Positions 63,201-64,000 of a stretch of DNA of 64,000 nucleotides are shown here, piece after piece. The notes below the pieces were generated by a model that searched no databases, was not told the origin of the DNA, and worked only from the letters and a program-made list of their open reading frames with translations. The translations under genes and the position numbers were made by a program. Position 1 is the first letter of the stretch. Every line of letters starts with the position of its first letter. This stretch comes from Monodelphis domestica (taxonomy: Eukaryota; Chordata; Mammalia; Didelphimorphia; Didelphidae): assembly GCF_027887165.1 (NCBI RefSeq), contig NC_077230.1, positions 34,299,351 through 34,363,350 on the forward strand. The letters run 5' to 3'.

Positions 63201-64000
63201 TGCCTTAATTTCCTCCTCATTGGAGGTGCTGTCCCCCTTTTCATCTTTAATGCTGTGAATTTGCTTTTCTTCCTTCCTTTTTTTAATTAGATTGACCAGT
63301 ACTTTGTCTATTTTGTTTGTTTTTTCAAAGTACCAGCTTCTTGTCTTATTTATTAAATCAATAGTTCTATCACTTTCGATTTTATTAATTTCTCCCTTAA
63401 TTTTTAGGATTTCTAATTTGGTTTTCTGCTGGGGGTTTTTAATTTGATCGCTTTCGAGTTTTTTCAATTGCATTTCCAATTGATTGATCTCTGCTCTCCC
63501 TTGTTTGTTAATATAAGCTTTCAGGGATATGAATTTGCCTCTGATTACCGCTTTGGCTGCATCCCAAAAGGTTTGAAAGGATGTTTTGCCATTGTCATTT
63601 TCCTCGATGAAATTATTAATTGTTTCTATGATTTCTTCTTTAACTAAAGGGTTTTGGAGTATCATATTGTTTAATTTCCAATTGGTTTTAGATTTGGTTT
63701 TCCATGTACCATTACTAATCATTATTTTTATTGCCTTGTGATCTGAGAAGGCTGCATTCATTATTTCTGCTTTTTTGCATTTGTGTGCTATGTTTCTGTG
63801 ACCTAATGTATGGTCAATTTTTGTGAATGTGCCATGTGGTGCTGAGAAGAAGGTGTATTCCTTTTTATCCCTATTTATTTTTCTCCATATGTCTATTAAT
63901 TCTAATTTTTCTAAGATTTCATTCACTTCTTTTACCTCTTTCTTATTTATTTTTGGATTTGATTTATCTAAATTTGATAATGGTTGGTTTAAGTCTCCCA
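60266..64000 (-). mobile_element. Young L1, antisense, running off the right edge
   Basis: It has a T run (poly-A complement) at 60,266-60,281 and a 3' UTR to 60,617, then ORF2. The visible 3.7 kb shows no disruption, in contrast to every other L1 here. Its 5' end, ORF1 and promoter lie outside the window. Confidence 0.93.
60618..64000 (-). CDS. L1 ORF2p, open to window edge (endonuclease part cut off)
   Basis: The frame is open for all 1,127 visible codons, from the window edge ([20 protein letters not shown]) to the stop at 60,618. Visible parts: the end of the AP endonuclease with SDH (FSDHKAIKI), the Z-like linker, and the reverse transcriptase with [34 protein letters not shown] and FADD ([12 protein letters not shown]). 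The C-terminal zinc-knuckle-like C-x3-C-x7-H-x4-C ([18 protein letters not shown]) is intact. The GTG codon near 63,926 is an internal valine, not the start. Full L1 ORF2p is about 1,275 aa, so roughly 140-150 residues lie beyond the edge. Potentially active if the rest is intact. Confidence 0.93.
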   Translation of the reverse strand, partial: GDLNQPLSNLDKSNPKINKKEVKEVNEILEKLELIDIWRKINRDKKEYTFFSAPHGTFTKIDHTLGHRNIAHKCKKAEIMNAAFSDHKAIKIMISNGTWKTKSKTNWKLNNMILQNPLVKEEIIETINNFIEENDNGKTSFQTFWDAAKAVIRGKFISLKAYINKQGRAEINQLEMQLKKLESDQIKNPQQKTKLEILKIKGEINKIESDRTIDLINKTRSWYFEKTNKIDKVLVNLIKKRKEEKQIHSIKDEKGDSTSNEEEIKAIIRNYFAQLYGNKYTNLGEMDEYIQKYKLPRLTEEEIEFLNNPISEIEIHQAINELPKKKSPGPDGFTYEFYQTFREQLIPILYKLFDIISKEGVLPNSFYDTNMVLIPKPGRSKTEKENYRPISLMNIDAKILNRILAKRLQQVIRRIIHHDEVGFIPGMQGWFNIRKTIHIIDHINKQTNKNHIIISIDAEKAFDKIQHPFLLKTLESIGIEGSFLKIINSIYLKPTANIICNGDKLDAFPIRSGVKQGCPLSPLLFDIVLETLAVAIREDKGIEGIKIGKEETKLSLFADDMMVYLKNPRDSTKKLIEIINNFSKVAGYKINPHKSSAFLYISNTAQQQELEREIPFKITLDKIKYLGIYLPRQTQELYEHNYKTLATQLKLDLNKWKIINCSWIGRANIIKMTILPKLIYLFSAIPIELPKYFFTDLEKTITKFIWKNKRSRISREIMKKNTYDGGLAVPDLKLYYKAAVIKTIWYWLRNRKEDQWNRLGESDLSKTVYDKPKDPSFWDKNPLFDKNCWENWKTVWERLGIDQHLTPYTKINSKWVSDLNIKKETISKLGKHRIVYMSDLWEGKGFKTKQDIERITKCKINNFDYIKLKSFCTNKTNVTKIRRETTNWEKIFIETCDKGLITHIYNELNQLYKKSSHSPIDKWARDMDRQFSDKEIKTINKHMKKCSTSLIIREMQIKTTLRYHLTPSRLANITAKESNECWRGCGKVGTLIHCWWSCELIQPFWRAIWNYAQRATKEYLPFDPAIALLGLYPKEIMDKKTCTKIFIAALFVVAPNWKTRGCPSIGEWLNKLWYMLVMEYYCAKRNNKVEKFHGNWNNLQEVMQSERSRTRRTLYTETNTLWYNRT

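Overview
This is a 64-kb AT-rich window from a mammalian nuclear genome. It is most likely marsupial, judged from its L1 lineage, tRNA/CORE-type SINEs with an RTE-like 'gagtcagatacaactgactga' style tail, MIRs and L2 remnants. No bacterial, organellar or RNA genes were seen. Most of the DNA is interspersed repeat: old L1 fragments on both strands, two younger minus-strand L1s at the right edge, SINEs, two solo LTR fossils of one family in opposite orientation, an AT-only palindromic satellite and a 42-bp minisatellite.

The central host locus is a plus-strand gene built here by reading exons directly. A promoter and non-coding exon 1 lie near 15.48-15.85 kb, followed by eleven coding exons from 18,422 to 46,105. 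All introns are GT-AG, all ten junction phases agree, and the total is 1,263 nt (420 aa plus stop). The predicted protein has a neurabin/spinophilin-type PDZ domain at its N-terminus, an acidic/basic linker, and a SAM domain at its C-terminus. I cannot match it to a named gene, so no symbol is given.

The gene belongs to a tandem array. Left of it (about 2.67-4.04 kb) are one convincing and one tentative exon of an upstream copy (copy 1), whose exon 8 has lost 78 nt in frame. Right of it (about 57.41-57.90 kb) are the promoter and first exon of a downstream copy (copy 3), whose first intron is filled by two L1s and runs out of the window. The duplicated blocks are 2.86-5.1 kb with 32.95-36.45 kb, and 15.37-16.36 kb with 57.41-58.03 plus 59.54-59.85 kb. 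The promoters share a CCAAT box and a degenerate RFX X-box.

Layout: 0-2.65 kb, old minus-strand L1 pieces; 2.67-4.04, copy 1 exons; 4.5-8.18, old minus-strand L1; 8.18-13.38, 5'-truncated plus-strand L1; 13.4-15.36, L2, SINE and GT repeat; 15.37-46.1, the complete gene (copy 2), with the AT satellite, a CIBAR1 retrocopy, a rearranged L1, two solo LTRs and a composite insertion in its introns; 46.16-48.01, a 42-bp minisatellite just after the stop codon; 48-57.4, intergenic repeats; 57.4-64, copy 3 promoter and young L1s, the last with ORF2 open to the window edge.
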